A stretch of 35,601 nt of DNA from Fidelibacterota bacterium. GTDB lineage: Bacteria; Fidelibacterota; Marinisomatia; SCGC-AAA003-L08; JACNLC01. Of this stretch, positions 1 through 8,389 are shown one piece after another. Every line of letters starts with the position of its first letter. Within the stretch, counting starts at the first letter, position 1. The notes below the pieces were generated by a model. That model worked only from the letters and a program-made list of their open reading frames with translations, did not search any database and was not told the DNA's origin. The stretch covers positions 1 to 35,601 of the forward strand of contig JACNLC010000024.1 of assembly GCA_014381725.1 (NCBI GenBank). Reading direction: 5' to 3'. Both the position numbers and the translations under genes were made by a program.

Positions 1-2
1 AC

Positions 3-245
3 AGCGGACATCTGCCTTCAAATGAAAAACTTACGGAAGAAAAATGCATCCAATTGCTCACGGAGAAAATCAATAGCTTGAATTTTGCCAATGCAAAAAA
101 AGACGTGGAAATATTTGTAAAAAATGGTGATTTAGGATTGTGGTCTTCTGAATTTTTCATGGATATCATTCAACGGATAAAATGGATGGATTGAAATTGC
201 GAATTTTTCATAATCCTTTAAAAAGCGGGTTATGGTTTCCGTAAT
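3..245 (+). CDS. 3' end of a probable AbiEii-type nucleotidyltransferase (partial)
   Basis: An open frame enters from the left edge and stops with TAA at 243-245, giving 80 residues with no start in view. The segment with LNFANAKKDVEIFV followed by LWSSEFFMDII resembles, from memory, the C-terminal part of AbiEii/AbiGii toxin nucleotidyltransferases, where an alpha-helical region with an AK-x-DV core precedes a W-S-x-EFF helix. Those proteins are usually the toxin of a two-gene system, with the antitoxin gene immediately upstream, outside this window. The last 20 or so residues, after QRIK, do not look family-like and may be an altered tail. It is the only plus-strand gene and converges on the kinase gene. 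The family call is tentative. Confidence 0.5.
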
Positions 246-376
246 GCAAGCGTCCGCCACTTACTAGTTTTTGACTCACATCTAACTGATTCTGATTTAT
301 GGATGGAGGTTGGCTTTGTTTTCAAAGTAATCTGAAAATCACATAAATCTTGGTTATGAAGTATTACTAAAGGAAT
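246..376. other. Convergent intergenic gap with a dispersed-repeat-like segment
   Basis: This gap separates the plus-strand partial gene from the minus-strand kinase gene. No gene and no clear terminator hairpin is visible. Bases from about 329 to 360, reading AATCTGAAAATCACATAAAT and then CTTGGTTATGAA, look like a decayed copy of a family of intergenic repeats (aatctg...aaatc...cttggttatga) that I recall from several environmental bacterial genomes. That resemblance is from memory only. Confidence 0.25.
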
Positions 377-1531
377 CTATCTTCTAAGTTCAATTCTAAT
401 TACTGTTTCACCAAGTTTGGATTTTATAACTCGAATTTTTCCGCCGTGAATTTCTTCAATAATCCTACGAGATAAGCTTAATCCCAATCCCCAACCTCGT
501 TTTTTTGTGCTATAACCTGGTCTAAAAATATTGTTACGATTTTTTAGTTCAATTCCTTTTCCATTGTCAACAACATCGATTACAGTTATCACATCTAACG
601 AACTTATGAAAACTTCAATTTTCCCACTTGCTGAATCACAAGCATCTATCGAATTTTTTACCATATTCTCTAAAGCCCACGATAATAACACTTTTTCTCC
701 GCTGATTATTGCTTCATCTCCCGAGACGGTAATTTGTGTATTTGAACTCGATGGTAATCGAGTTTTCATATAATCAACTACATCTTTAGACATGTCAGTT
801 AAATTAAATTCCATTAACTTTGGTGATGAGCCAATTTTATGAAATCTATCTGATATTCTGCTCAAACGATTAACATCTTGATTCATCGATTTCAATATCA
901 TTTCTTTGTCCATTTCATCGTCTTCGAGTAATTTTATCCAACCCATTAAAGATGATACCGGAGTTCCAAGTTGGTGAGCTGTTTCTCTAGCCATACCAGC
1001 CCAAATAAAATTCTTTTCGCTCCTACGAAGAACTTGAAAACCCAAGAATGTTAAAAACAAAAATACAATTGCAAATCCTATCTCTAAATAAGGTAACCAA
1101 GCCAACTTTCCAACCATTGCTGGATCACCATAATGGATTTCTCCAATCTTAATGTCATTCCAAATAATCGGAAGTGGAGTAAATTCACTATCCAATTTTT
1201 CAATAATCTTTTTTATAGTAAATTTAAAATTAGGTGATTTTTCATCAACTTTGATATCAAGATTTTTCCATGCAGAAATTTCATCTGCCGTAGTTACAAT
1301 AATTGGGAAATTCATTGATGGGAGCAAAATATCCATCACATATTTTATATCTTCTGCATCAGGTTTGTTAATAGCTTCAGCATAAATTTTAGCAAAATAT
1401 TCAGCTTGTTGATTGGAACCTTGTCGAAGTTCCACAATCATACTTTGGTTTAACCAAAATACACCCAGAATTATCAACACACCTGTTAAAAATATACCGA
1501 GTTTAATTTTAAAAGACTTGCTCGAAATCAT
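377..1531 (-). CDS. Sensor histidine kinase, PorY-like
   Basis: A 384-residue membrane sensor kinase. Transmembrane helices near residues 10-27 and 146-168 bracket a roughly 115-residue extracytoplasmic sensor region. There is no HAMP domain: the second helix runs almost directly into the H-box, ETAHQLGTP, with His186 as phosphoacceptor. The ATPase part shows the N-box (ENMVKNSIDA, Asn293), G1 (DNGKGI, 322-327), an F-box (IFRPGYST) and G2 (GWGLGLSL, 346-353), so it should be active. The AHQLGTP-x-SSL H-box is typical of Bacteroidetes two-TM kinases including PorY, the proposed partner of PorX. Its ATG overlaps the TGA of the YfhO-like gene (ATGA), implying translational coupling. No response regulator is adjacent; the nearest candidate is the PorX-like protein at 25304-26875. 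The kinase call is sure, the PorY assignment moderate. Confidence 0.9.
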   Translation of the reverse strand: MISSKSFKIKLGIFLTGVLIILGVFWLNQSMIVELRQGSNQQAEYFAKIYAEAINKPDAEDIKYVMDILLPSMNFPIIVTTADEISAWKNLDIKVDEKSPNFKFTIKKIIEKLDSEFTPLPIIWNDIKIGEIHYGDPAMVGKLAWLPYLEIGFAIVFLFLTFLGFQVLRRSEKNFIWAGMARETAHQLGTPVSSLMGWIKLLEDDEMDKEMILKSMNQDVNRLSRISDRFHKIGSSPKLMEFNLTDMSKDVVDYMKTRLPSSSNTQITVSGDEAIISGEKVLLSWALENMVKNSIDACDSASGKIEVFISSLDVITVIDVVDNGKGIELKNRNNIFRPGYSTKKRGWGLGLSLSRRIIEEIHGGKIRVIKSKLGETVIRIELRR

Positions 1532-3864
1532 CTTTTGTTACTCCTAATGAAAGGTAACCCTACAAATAATACTGATAAAATTAACGATATACTTGCTATC
1601 CATTTACCTATTTTTATATCAATCGGATTAAAATCCATTTTAATTTTGTGATTACCAGCTGGAACAAATACCCCTCGCAAAACTGAGTTTACTTCATAAA
1701 TTTCTGTAGATTTTTCATCAACGGTACATTCCCAACCTTTTGGATAATAAATTTCACTGAAAATTAAAAACTGCTCTGTTGAAGATTTAGTTTCTACAGT
1801 AATTTGATTTGGAGTTCTCTCTAAAATCGTTACCGTTGCTTCAGATGTATTAAATTCAGCTTCTTCAATTGGTACAGTTACAAAAGAATGAAGAGTGGGC
1901 TGAAACTGTAATTGTCTCAGTATTTCGTACTGTTCACTACTAGAAACACTAAGTAAATTCTCCGAAAAATATACTCTAGGAAGAGTCGCATTCATCTGGT
2001 AAATAAAACCATTTCTATAATTTCCGTTATGATATAATCTACCTTCAAATGTTTTTGTAAATGCAGGATGGTTTATTGGTTCTGTTGAAATCAGATATTT
2101 AACATTTAGCATTTGGAGAATACTAACTGAATTAAATCCAACCTCCGTCATAAGTTGTTTATAATTGTTTAGTTTTGCTGGGTGATACCCCATAATGCTC
2201 TCAATATTAAATGCAGACCATCGATTTTCATTCGCTAATTCCCCAACAGGAAAAATTCTGAAGTCAGTTGTATCCTGTTTCAAAAATCTAATAATGTCAT
2301 CTTCTCGCAAATATCCTTTTACCAAACCAATTTTGTTTAGTGTCTTGGATCTATACGATTCTTTAGATGGTTCAATAATCTTTGTATCAACAATTCCCAA
2401 ATCAATAATTGACAACGCAATAATTCCACCCAAAAATATTTTCATTGTAATGAATTTCTTTCCGATAATCCATAGCAAAACAGCTCCTGTTATCAGCAAT
2501 AGCATCATTATCAATGTATCTTGAGAAATCATATCCATTCTTAGTTGGTTTATTATGGAATATTTACGTTGTGGAATATTGAAGGATTTTAGAATAGTGG
2601 AACCTGCAAACAATAACAAAAATGATACACCAACAACTCCACCAATAATGTGAATTGAATATTTTTTAATTTTTTCTATATTCTCTCTAAGATAGTTTAA
2701 TCCAATACCAGCCAAAATAGCGACAGAAAACTGCACTAAAATCAGAAACATTGCCGGCACTCTAAATTTCTTGAAATATGGTAAATACTCATAGAACAAT
2801 GAGTACATAAAGAAATTTTTCCCGAATGATAACAATAATGCAAAAACTGTAGTTAAAAATAATAGCAAACGAACTGTACTTTTATATTTAACTGCACCAA
2901 TGATCGCTAGAATTAAAATTAAAATTCCCATATAATTCGGATAATCGGTGAATGGCATATTCCCCCAATAAGTTGGTCCACCAAAACCATAAAAAGACGG
3001 AATTAGAAAAGTCATCATTTCACCAAAACTAAACGACCATTGAGTAGCATATTCTATTCCTGTTCCACCACCAGAAGAAACAGCTCCACGAATAGAATGC
3101 GGAGTGTAAGACATCGCCGGCAAATAAATTGAAAGTGCAATTCCAACTCCAATAATCAATCCTACTACTATGAAACCAACTGATTTAATTCGTTGAATTT
3201 GTTTAGTCCGCAACCATTGGATAAGTTCAATAACAATGTACAGACCAACAATAAGCCAAGTGTAGTATGCAATTTGAACATGAGCGCGTTGAAGTTGTAA
3301 ACCAGATAAAATGGCTAATAATCCGATATTTTGAAAATTCTGTTGTTCTTTTAGTCTAACAACAGACCAAATTACCCACGGAATATAAGCTGAAGTCATC
3401 ATTTGGCTTCCGTGCCCGTGGACTACCATTGTAGTTAAATATGGTGTCATCAAAAAAGCGACACCTCCCAATGTTGCACTGAATATATCTGTTTTTAATT
3501 GTCGTAGCAGGACAAAACAGCCCAACCCAGCAAATACAAAGTGAAAGATGTAATTCCAAAATGCCGGCATTCCAAACATTCTGAAAAACTCTATCAGATA
3601 ATTTGGTAGATAAAAATGTGAAATATTCTGAAAAGAATGAACAGATGGTAAACCACTAAATACCCAAGGCAACCATAATGGATATTCTCCAGTTTCTTCT
3701 GTTGCTAATTCAATGCCTGTCTTGATTGCAGTCGGCGACATTGAATCTGGACCAGTAAAAGTATAATCTCCTAATAATAATTTTTGAAACAGAAAGCACG
3801 AAATTATCGTAAATAGAGTTATTACGAAAAAATAAGTTTTAGTATTTGAAGAAATATTTTTCAT
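1528..3864 (-). CDS. YfhO-family polytopic membrane protein (putative GT-C-like glycosyltransferase)
   Basis: A 778-residue protein with an N-terminal membrane anchor (about 10-30), many further hydrophobic helices through the first 480 residues, a largely soluble region around 500-745 and a final C-terminal helix. The early luminal loop with GPDSMSPTA, followed by PLWLPWVFSGLPS, matches YfhO-family membrane proteins as I know them. YfhO proteins resemble GT-C glycosyltransferases that take sugars from polyprenyl-phosphate donors outside the membrane; in Gram-positives YfhO is tied to lipoteichoic acid glycosylation. Here it directly follows a flippase gene with no gap (the flippase TAA abuts its ATG) and follows a DPM1-like glycosyltransferase in the same cluster, which would make the lipid-linked donor. 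Exact substrate unknown. Confidence 0.8.
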   Translation of the reverse strand: MKNISSNTKTYFFVITLFTIISCFLFQKLLLGDYTFTGPDSMSPTAIKTGIELATEETGEYPLWLPWVFSGLPSVHSFQNISHFYLPNYLIEFFRMFGMPAFWNYIFHFVFAGLGCFVLLRQLKTDIFSATLGGVAFLMTPYLTTMVVHGHGSQMMTSAYIPWVIWSVVRLKEQQNFQNIGLLAILSGLQLQRAHVQIAYYTWLIVGLYIVIELIQWLRTKQIQRIKSVGFIVVGLIIGVGIALSIYLPAMSYTPHSIRGAVSSGGGTGIEYATQWSFSFGEMMTFLIPSFYGFGGPTYWGNMPFTDYPNYMGILILILAIIGAVKYKSTVRLLLFLTTVFALLLSFGKNFFMYSLFYEYLPYFKKFRVPAMFLILVQFSVAILAGIGLNYLRENIEKIKKYSIHIIGGVVGVSFLLLFAGSTILKSFNIPQRKYSIINQLRMDMISQDTLIMMLLLITGAVLLWIIGKKFITMKIFLGGIIALSIIDLGIVDTKIIEPSKESYRSKTLNKIGLVKGYLREDDIIRFLKQDTTDFRIFPVGELANENRWSAFNIESIMGYHPAKLNNYKQLMTEVGFNSVSILQMLNVKYLISTEPINHPAFTKTFEGRLYHNGNYRNGFIYQMNATLPRVYFSENLLSVSSSEQYEILRQLQFQPTLHSFVTVPIEEAEFNTSEATVTILERTPNQITVETKSSTEQFLIFSEIYYPKGWECTVDEKSTEIYEVNSVLRGVFVPAGNHKIKMDFNPIDIKIGKWIASISLILSVLFVGLPFIRSNKR

Positions 3865-5373
3865 TTAACTCCTTTTAACTAATGATTTACCAATGATTTT
3901 CAAAGCACCTAAAACATCTTTGTCATCTTGGTCAAACTTGAATAACCACAACAAACAAAAATATACTCCAAAAGTTGTTATTCCAGCAAAAAACAATGTT
4001 AAAATTGTATGATATTCCATGATATGTTGTTTTGTATAAAAAAGGATTCCAAAAGTAACTAATCCAGCAATAATGGATTTAAGCACTTTAAAATTAAATG
4101 GTTGCAGTTTATTCAACCACCAATTTTCGATGTATCTGATTACTCCTATTAAGGATAATGAAATTAAAGTAGCAATTGCCGCACCAATTATACAGAACTT
4201 GGGGATTAAAATGATGTTCAGAATTATGTTCAATACTGCTGCAATAAGTGCATTGATTAAGTTTACTTTTGAGTAGCCCGTCATCGTTAATGTAGAGCCA
4301 GCAGTCCCGAACACAGCCTGAATTAATGCAGCAACAGATAAAACCATTAGGACTGATGCAGATGATAAATATTCTCCACCAAACAACAACATCACTTTCT
4401 GTGGGAATAGTAGAAACAGCAACACTACAGGTAATGCTAATGTAATAATCCATCGAGTTGCTAATTGATAGATATTGTTCATTTCACAGTAATTTTTCTG
4501 CGAATGAAATTGAGACATCATCGGTGAAAATATACCCAACATCGCAAGGAGTATTGTTCGTAGCAATCCAGCCGTTCGTGCTGCAGGATGATACAACCCA
4601 ACGGTTTCAGTATCTGTAAAATATCCTAACATCATTATGTCTGTCCAGTGCATTATAGACCCGATCATTGCAACAAACATCAAAGGGACAGAAAACGAAA
4701 CCAAATCTTTTGAAAATGGAGTTGATACAATTTGATGAATACTAATACCAGTTAGTTTATTTAAGAAAATAAGTAACACAATGAAACCAACTAACGCTGA
4801 TATTAATGAAGGCAGGATTATTGTCATTTCTTTTGATAAAAATATAAATGAAATAATCATTACTACTAGTAAAATAAACGGATTCAAAATCTCAGCAACA
4901 AAGATTTTGTACTTTAGAAGTTTATAACCTTGGGTTGCAGATCCCACAATCAATGTTAGAACACCAAAAGGTAATGAGATTGCATTAGTAATCAATACAA
5001 TTTTGAGTAGAGATGAACCCTGAAAAATACTTGCTACTAACCAACTCGAAAGTGTGATTTGAATACCCATAAAGACAACAGAAAAAATTAATCCCACTTT
5101 CATTCCGGTTATAATATAATTTTTCTGTTTTTCTATATCTCCATCGTGTTTGCTAACAAACCTTAGAACACCTGTATCAAGTCCCATTTTACCGATAACT
5201 TCTGAAATTCTAGTTACAGCATTCGCGATGGAATAAATTCCAAGATATTCAGCTCCTACCCATCTTGCTAACAACGCAGTAAAAATATAACGGATAAACT
5301 GCCCAAATCCCATTCCTGAAAATGATATTGATGCTTCTTTGGCTAACTTTTTGGCAGGAGTATAATTAGACAC
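3865..5373 (-). CDS. MOP-superfamily polysaccharide flippase (Wzx/MATE-like)
   Basis: A 502-residue, strongly hydrophobic protein of about 14 predicted helices, the usual size and layout for Wzx-like flippases that move lipid-linked glycans across the inner membrane. The start region with KEASISFSGMGFGQFIRY and then LLARWVGAEYLGIYSIA is the characteristic first helix pair of this family (small residues, then an A-R-x-hydrophobic-G-x-x-x-hG pattern). The start is GTG, 4 bases after the TAG of the CDP-alcohol phosphatidyltransferase gene, without a convincing ribosome site, so coupling is likely. Its place between glycosyltransferase and YfhO genes supports a role exporting the glycan or lipid-sugar built by this locus. 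Confidence 0.88.
   Translation of the reverse strand: MSNYTPAKKLAKEASISFSGMGFGQFIRYIFTALLARWVGAEYLGIYSIANAVTRISEVIGKMGLDTGVLRFVSKHDGDIEKQKNYIITGMKVGLIFSVVFMGIQITLSSWLVASIFQGSSLLKIVLITNAISLPFGVLTLIVGSATQGYKLLKYKIFVAEILNPFILLVVMIISFIFLSKEMTIILPSLISALVGFIVLLIFLNKLTGISIHQIVSTPFSKDLVSFSVPLMFVAMIGSIMHWTDIMMLGYFTDTETVGLYHPAARTAGLLRTILLAMLGIFSPMMSQFHSQKNYCEMNNIYQLATRWIITLALPVVLLFLLFPQKVMLLFGGEYLSSASVLMVLSVAALIQAVFGTAGSTLTMTGYSKVNLINALIAAVLNIILNIILIPKFCIIGAAIATLISLSLIGVIRYIENWWLNKLQPFNFKVLKSIIAGLVTFGILFYTKQHIMEYHTILTLFFAGITTFGVYFCLLWLFKFDQDDKDVLGALKIIGKSLVKRS
3869..3875 (-). promoter_or_regulatory. Shine-Dalgarno site of the YfhO-like gene
   Basis: AAAGGAG lies 4 bases before the ATG at 3864, inside the last codons of the flippase gene. 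Translation of the YfhO-like gene therefore probably reinitiates as ribosomes finish the flippase. Confidence 0.65.
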
Positions 5374-5377
5374 GATA

Positions 5378-6223
5378 CTATCCAGTTTTATTATTGTTTA
5401 TTTTTTGTGCCGTTTTAAGAATTTGCAAGAATCTTTTCTTTGTTAAATCCTTAGAAAATACATTTCTAATGTTCCAAAGTCGTCCCACTAATAACACAGC
5501 TCCGAAGAACATTAGAACAAAATATGACAATGAATGTTCAAATTTGATAAGATTTCTTGCAAGAAAATATTCTATTATTATTATAATAGAAATTAGATTC
5601 ATTGATGCAGGATATCTAAAAAACGATTGTAACAACGATCTCCTACCAACTGCACCGGCGCTTCCCATTTCGATATCGTCATTTGATTCATCTAATTCTT
5701 TTATTAAATTTGTAAAATCATATTGTGGATTATCTGTTTCTGTAATCATAGTATCTACAACTGATAACATAGTGTCTCTTTCTAATCTCAAGATTAATAA
5801 TGCAGTTATAAATCCAACAACTAATGTTTCGATTTGGCCACTCCTCATCCAAATACCAAATGCAAATGCATACAAATATGCAGGAATTACAATTACATGA
5901 CCAACCAAATCCAAATACACACCTTTTACAGATTGTTGGTTTTTCCATCTTGCCACTTCCCCGTCGCTACAATCCAAGATATAACCGAGTTGAAGTAACA
6001 CAATTCCTATAAGAGAGAGTTCTAATTTACCAAAACCAATCAAGACCGCACCTATGATTCCAACAATTTCTTGTAACACTGTAACTTGATTTGCTGATAG
6101 TGGTGTTCGCACAAAAATCCAAGTAAACAAAATTGAAATAGGTCTAATGAAATATCGAGCATAAGGTTCAGGCTCGTATGATTTTCTAGTTACTTTTTTA
6201 AGATTTGACAGAGTAGGCTTCAT
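5378..6223 (-). CDS. CDP-alcohol phosphatidyltransferase family protein (variant motif, D4 to His)
   Basis: A polytopic membrane enzyme of 281 residues if started at the ATG at 6223, which overlaps the TAA of the upstream gene as TAATG. An in-frame TTG two codons earlier (6229) is possible but less likely. The family signature D-x2-D-G-x2-A-R-x8-G-x3-D-x3-D is present as DCSDGEVAR, eight residues, then GVYLDLVGH: all conserved positions fit except the last Asp, which is His. That Asp is regarded as the catalytic base that activates the acceptor alcohol. These enzymes move a phospho-alcohol from a CDP-linked donor to an acceptor (phosphatidylinositol-, glycerol- or inositol-phosphate type products). 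A paralogue with a different deviation lies directly upstream. A charged stretch near residues 165-185 (KELDESNDDIEMG) is an extra cytoplasmic loop. Substrate not assignable. Confidence 0.85.
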   Translation of the reverse strand: MKPTLSNLKKVTRKSYEPEPYARYFIRPISILFTWIFVRTPLSANQVTVLQEIVGIIGAVLIGFGKLELSLIGIVLLQLGYILDCSDGEVARWKNQQSVKGVYLDLVGHVIVIPAYLYAFAFGIWMRSGQIETLVVGFITALLILRLERDTMLSVVDTMITETDNPQYDFTNLIKELDESNDDIEMGSAGAVGRRSLLQSFFRYPASMNLISIIIIIEYFLARNLIKFEHSLSYFVLMFFGAVLLVGRLWNIRNVFSKDLTKKRFLQILKTAQKINNNKTG

Positions 6224-6906
6224 TAACAATCACTCTTTTTAATTTCTGATAATATTTTATATCCCTTTTGGAATGTTAAATATCCACCAATTACTGTACT
6301 GTAAATACAAACCCAAGCAGGATTTCTAAGAAATAGCAACATTACAATAATAAAATTCCTAATAGGACCACTCCAAAATACAATTCCGTATTTGTTTTTT
6401 CCAGAAATAACTACTTCTTCTTTATTATGTTTAATGTTTTGTTTGACTGTTTTATTCACCCAATCAAAAATATTTGAAATGGATACAATAATTAAAGAAA
6501 ATAACCCAAATACTAAGTAATTAGTTCCAATTAAGATATACAAAAACAAACCAAATGTAATTATGTCTTTCATAGCATCCAAAATTAAATCCAAGTACTT
6601 CCCATAAGTTGTTACAGATGTTCTCTGTATAGCCAATTGTCCATCTGCACAATCCAAAATGAAAGATAACCAATATAAACTAGCTGAGATGATATATGAA
6701 TTTTGTAAAAGAAAATAACCCGCAATAAGATTTACAAAAAATGACAACCAAGATACAACATTTGGGGTTAGAGGAGTTTTAATTAATAAGGCAACTAAAA
6801 CCGATGCTATTCTCCTGCAAATTTGGACTGTCCAAAAATCAATAACATTACTTTTTGCAATAGAGTTTTTGTAGTTCGACCTTATTAGATTAACAAATTC
6901 AATCAT
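6223..6906 (-). CDS. CDP-alcohol phosphatidyltransferase family protein (variant motif, AR to AI)
   Basis: A 227-residue multi-helix membrane protein with the family signature as DCADGQLAI, eight residues, then GKYLDLILD. All four aspartates are present, but the Arg of the A-R pair is Ile, with a Gln-Arg just after it. The neighbour downstream keeps the Arg but lacks the fourth Asp. The first helices (about 30-90) resemble the neighbour (LIKTPLTPNVVSW here, FVRTPLSANQVTV there), so the two look like diverged paralogues. The ATG is one base after the methyltransferase stop, so they are co-transcribed. The family makes phospholipid head groups or phosphodiester-linked polyols; which one is unknown. 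Confidence 0.85.
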   Translation of the reverse strand: MIEFVNLIRSNYKNSIAKSNVIDFWTVQICRRIASVLVALLIKTPLTPNVVSWLSFFVNLIAGYFLLQNSYIISASLYWLSFILDCADGQLAIQRTSVTTYGKYLDLILDAMKDIITFGLFLYILIGTNYLVFGLFSLIIVSISNIFDWVNKTVKQNIKHNKEEVVISGKNKYGIVFWSGPIRNFIIVMLLFLRNPAWVCIYSTVIGGYLTFQKGYKILSEIKKSDC

Positions 6907-6907
6907 A

Positions 6908-7633
6908 TTAGATTTTCTTTGCTAAAAGCAATAAGTGTTTAATATCTATCAATATATCTCCATCTTCTTCATAGTAGTTTACCATTTTTTTATAATCTGG
7001 AGAAGTTTTTTTATGTCTCAATACAATTTCATTTTTTATATCTTTATCTGAACAAGTATTATTCAGCCAATTATTCACACTTTGTGATTTTAATATAAAC
7101 TCTGATTGTTCTATAATACTAAAATTTCTGAATAAATCAACGATTTCTCTTGAAGTTGGATAATGTATATTTCTGTTTATCAGCCAATCATATTCTTTAG
7201 ATATTTTGTCTGAAAAAGGTATTACCTGTGAAAATAGAAAATATCCATTATTTTCTAAGCATCTGTTAATTTCTGAAATCACTTTAATCGGAGATTCTAA
7301 ATAATGTAAAACATTACGCATATAAATTAAATCGTGTGATGTTGTTCCAAATGGAAGTGAATGAGCATCGGCAACTTTTGTATTTATTTGAGGATTTTGT
7401 ATTCCTGACATCATTTCTTCCGATATGTCAATTCCTGTAATTTTATCCACTCTTTTGATTAACTCTTTTGCGACTGCACCAGTACCAATTCCTATTTCTA
7501 GTACATTTTTAAAGTAAATATCAGTTGGGAGTAATGATAAGAATGCGTCCATAAATGAGTCATTTTTCACCCAATTTGTACCATTATAGTTTTTTGATCT
7601 AGAAGCCCAATATTCCTCTTCGTAATTTTTCAT
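6908..7633 (-). CDS. SAM-dependent class I methyltransferase
   Basis: A 241-residue soluble protein. The SAM-binding motif I is clear (VLEIGIGTGAVAKEL, about residues 44-58), followed by an acidic end of strand beta-2 (ITGIDISEEM) and a motif-II-like ADAHSLPF then DLIYMRNVLHYL, which is the Methyltransf_11/25 pattern. Such enzymes in glycan loci usually O-methylate sugars or a lipid head group. It sits three bases after the glycosyltransferase gene and one base before a CDP-alcohol phosphatidyltransferase gene, so it is part of this operon. The methyl acceptor cannot be told from sequence. Confidence 0.85.
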   Translation of the reverse strand: MKNYEEEYWASRSKNYNGTNWVKNDSFMDAFLSLLPTDIYFKNVLEIGIGTGAVAKELIKRVDKITGIDISEEMMSGIQNPQINTKVADAHSLPFGTTSHDLIYMRNVLHYLESPIKVISEINRCLENNGYFLFSQVIPFSDKISKEYDWLINRNIHYPTSREIVDLFRNFSIIEQSEFILKSQSVNNWLNNTCSDKDIKNEIVLRHKKTSPDYKKMVNYYEEDGDILIDIKHLLLLAKKI

Positions 7634-7636
7634 AAT

Positions 7637-8389
7637 CTAATTTGTGTATCCATATTTTTTAATCAATCTCAAGTTACTTTTTAATCGTCTTAGAATTTTC
7701 TTAAATGTAAAAGCTCCACCTAAGGAAGCAGATACTTTGTGCCAAACTCTAGCTGAAGGAATAAAATATGACTTAAGTCCTAATTTTTTTGCTCTCAAAC
7801 ATAAATCAACATCTTCAGAATACATCCCAAAAGATTCGTCAAAACCTTTGAGATTATTTATAGTTTCCCAAGAAGTAAACAAACAACATCCAGTAACATA
7901 ATCAGTTTGAATAACTTTAGAAAACTCTTCTGAATCTGCTTTTCGAATTCCTCTATGATAAATTCTTAAAGGTAATTTTACAATCCCACCTGCATACCAA
8001 ATTACACCGGGATTACCAGCATAATAAATTTTAGGTCCAAATAAATTATTGTTTCCGAGTTTTTTTGAAGCATCCACTAATTTGTCGATAAAATTAGGTG
8101 CCACTTCAGTATCGTTATTCAGAAAGCAAACAAAATCTGTAGAGTTTTCTGATATAGATTGATACCCTCTATTATTACCGCCTGCATAACCATAATTTTT
8201 ATCCAATCCCAAAATATCTACTTGCGGGAATTTTTCTTTTATAGCTTCAATGGAGCCGTCAGAAGACCCATTATCAACCAACAATACAGATGCGTTTTGA
8301 TAAGTTACTTTTGACAATGACTCTAAACACGATAGAGTAAGATCTTTCCCATTCCAGTTTAATACAATTATTGTTACAGTTGGATTCAC
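7637..8389 (-). CDS. Glycosyltransferase family 2 (rhamnosyltransferase/WbbL-like)
   Basis: A 250-residue GT-A fold enzyme without membrane helices. Visible motifs are the opening VTIIVLNWNGKD, nucleotide-binding LLVDNGSSDGS, the metal-binding DxD-like LNNDTEV, and the acceptor-side YSEDVDLCLRAKKLG. The W-N-G start and E-D-x-D-L motif are typical of GT2 enzymes that add rhamnose or other deoxysugars to surface polysaccharides. The start is GTG and shares its G with the upstream TAG stop (TAGTG), so translation is coupled. Sugar donor unknown. Confidence 0.88.
   Translation of the reverse strand: MNPTVTIIVLNWNGKDLTLSCLESLSKVTYQNASVLLVDNGSSDGSIEAIKEKFPQVDILGLDKNYGYAGGNNRGYQSISENSTDFVCFLNNDTEVAPNFIDKLVDASKKLGNNNLFGPKIYYAGNPGVIWYAGGIVKLPLRIYHRGIRKADSEEFSKVIQTDYVTGCCLFTSWETINNLKGFDESFGMYSEDVDLCLRAKKLGLKSYFIPSARVWHKVSASLGGAFTFKKILRRLKSNLRLIKKYGYTN

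Noticed and set aside
5394-5900. A 168-codon plus-strand frame across the CDP-alcohol phosphatidyltransferase gene
   Set aside because: It is antisense to a gene with a clear family motif, and its product is low-complexity Asn/Ile-rich without recognisable features.
6224-6229. TTG start of the CDP-alcohol phosphatidyltransferase at 6229
   Set aside because: The ATG at 6223 forms a TAATG overlap with the previous stop, the coupling pattern used elsewhere in this window, and loses only two residues.
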